Below the pieces are notes generated by a model, which was not told the DNA's origin, ran no database searches, and was given only the letters and a program-made list of their open reading frames with translations. A DNA stretch of 6,199 nucleotides from an uncultured Sphingomonadales bacterium (GTDB lineage: Bacteria; Pseudomonadota; Alphaproteobacteria; Sphingomonadales; Sphingomonadaceae). Of this stretch, positions 6,085 through 6,199 are shown in pieces (the first letter of the stretch is position 1; the number at the start of each line of letters is the position of its first letter). The stretch lies in NCBI GenBank assembly GCA_903868655.1, contig CAIPWG010000475.1:1-6199 (forward strand), given 5' to 3'. A program made the translations under genes and the position numbers.

Positions 6085-6197
6085 CTTCGTGTTGAGGATC
6101 GCTGTCTGCTCGTGCTGGTCGGCTTTGCAAAATGACGGATCTCGAACAATGGGGCGCCCTCACCCAAAAAAGCACTCATGTGATAGACCGGCTTCAG
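6000..6197 (-). pseudogene. Truncated class II aldolase/adducin-like sequence at the right edge
   Basis: The frame enters from the right edge and reads LKPVYHMSAFLGEGAPLFEIR over 6197-6135. The HMSAFLGEGAPLFEIR part resembles the central region of class II aldolase/adducin family proteins, where a histidine and a F-E-I-R or similar motif precede the conserved D-M-L-V-R and GHG segments. After about 6135 the family pattern vanishes: the frame becomes Arg/Ser/Trp-rich nonsense and stops at TAA 6000, and no frame supplies the expected continuation (roughly half of the domain is missing). I read this as the broken end of an aldolase-like gene whose 5' part is outside the window. Recognition is from motif memory over only about 20 residues, so the family call is moderate; a coincidental match or a different short protein cannot be excluded. 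Confidence 0.4.
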
Positions 6198-6199
6198 AG

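Noticed and set aside
5789..6175. Minus-strand frame of 128 codons starting at GTG 6175
   Set aside because: His/Arg/Pro/Cys-rich composition, overlaps the aldolase-like motif in a different frame and the more protein-like 5872-6084 frame.

Overview
The window looks like chromosomal DNA of an alphaproteobacterium, most likely a sphingomonad (Novosphingobium/Sphingopyxis-like). This is inferred from the GC-rich coding sequence, the style of the proteins (a Tat-exported DUF885 protein, a CBS-PAS-GGDEF-EAL protein with the ECL variant of the EAL motif) and GC-rich codon choice; no rRNA or other phylogenetic marker is present.

Every gene I can support is on the minus strand, so transcription runs from high to low coordinates. 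From right to left: (1) at the right edge, a short stretch that reads like class II aldolase/adducin, losing its homology near 6135 and running into a different frame that encodes a small unrecognised protein (to 5872); (2) a 124-base gap with a tandem 9-base repeat; (3) a secreted nucleotide pyrophosphatase/phosphodiesterase-type enzyme (5747 to 4518) with the full set of metal ligands; (4) a 217-base leader/intergenic region holding two small palindromes; (5) a 712-residue dual-domain c-di-GMP protein (4300 to 2162) with a CBS-like sensor region, a PAS domain, an intact GGDEF with I-site, and an intact EAL; (6) a 93-base gap with a perfect 7-base-arm inverted repeat beside the next ribosome binding site; (7) a Tat-exported DUF885 putative metallopeptidase (2068 to 251); (8) a 152-base gap with an 8-base-arm inverted repeat; (9) the first 32 codons of a CZB (chemoreceptor zinc-binding) domain protein that leaves the window at position 1.

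The gaps (93 to 217 bases) are too wide to argue for one tight operon, although all genes are codirectional. Two themes recur. One is c-di-GMP signalling: the GGDEF-EAL protein, and possibly the CZB protein, since CZB sits at the N-terminus of the E. coli cyclase DgcZ. The other is zinc or divalent-metal chemistry: CZB, the NPP-type phosphodiesterase and the HExxGHH protein. A functional link between them is speculation. I found no CRISPR array, tRNA, complete mobile element or clear intrinsic terminator, and no clearly undescribed multi-gene system. The oddest spot is the apparent chimeric junction near 6135.
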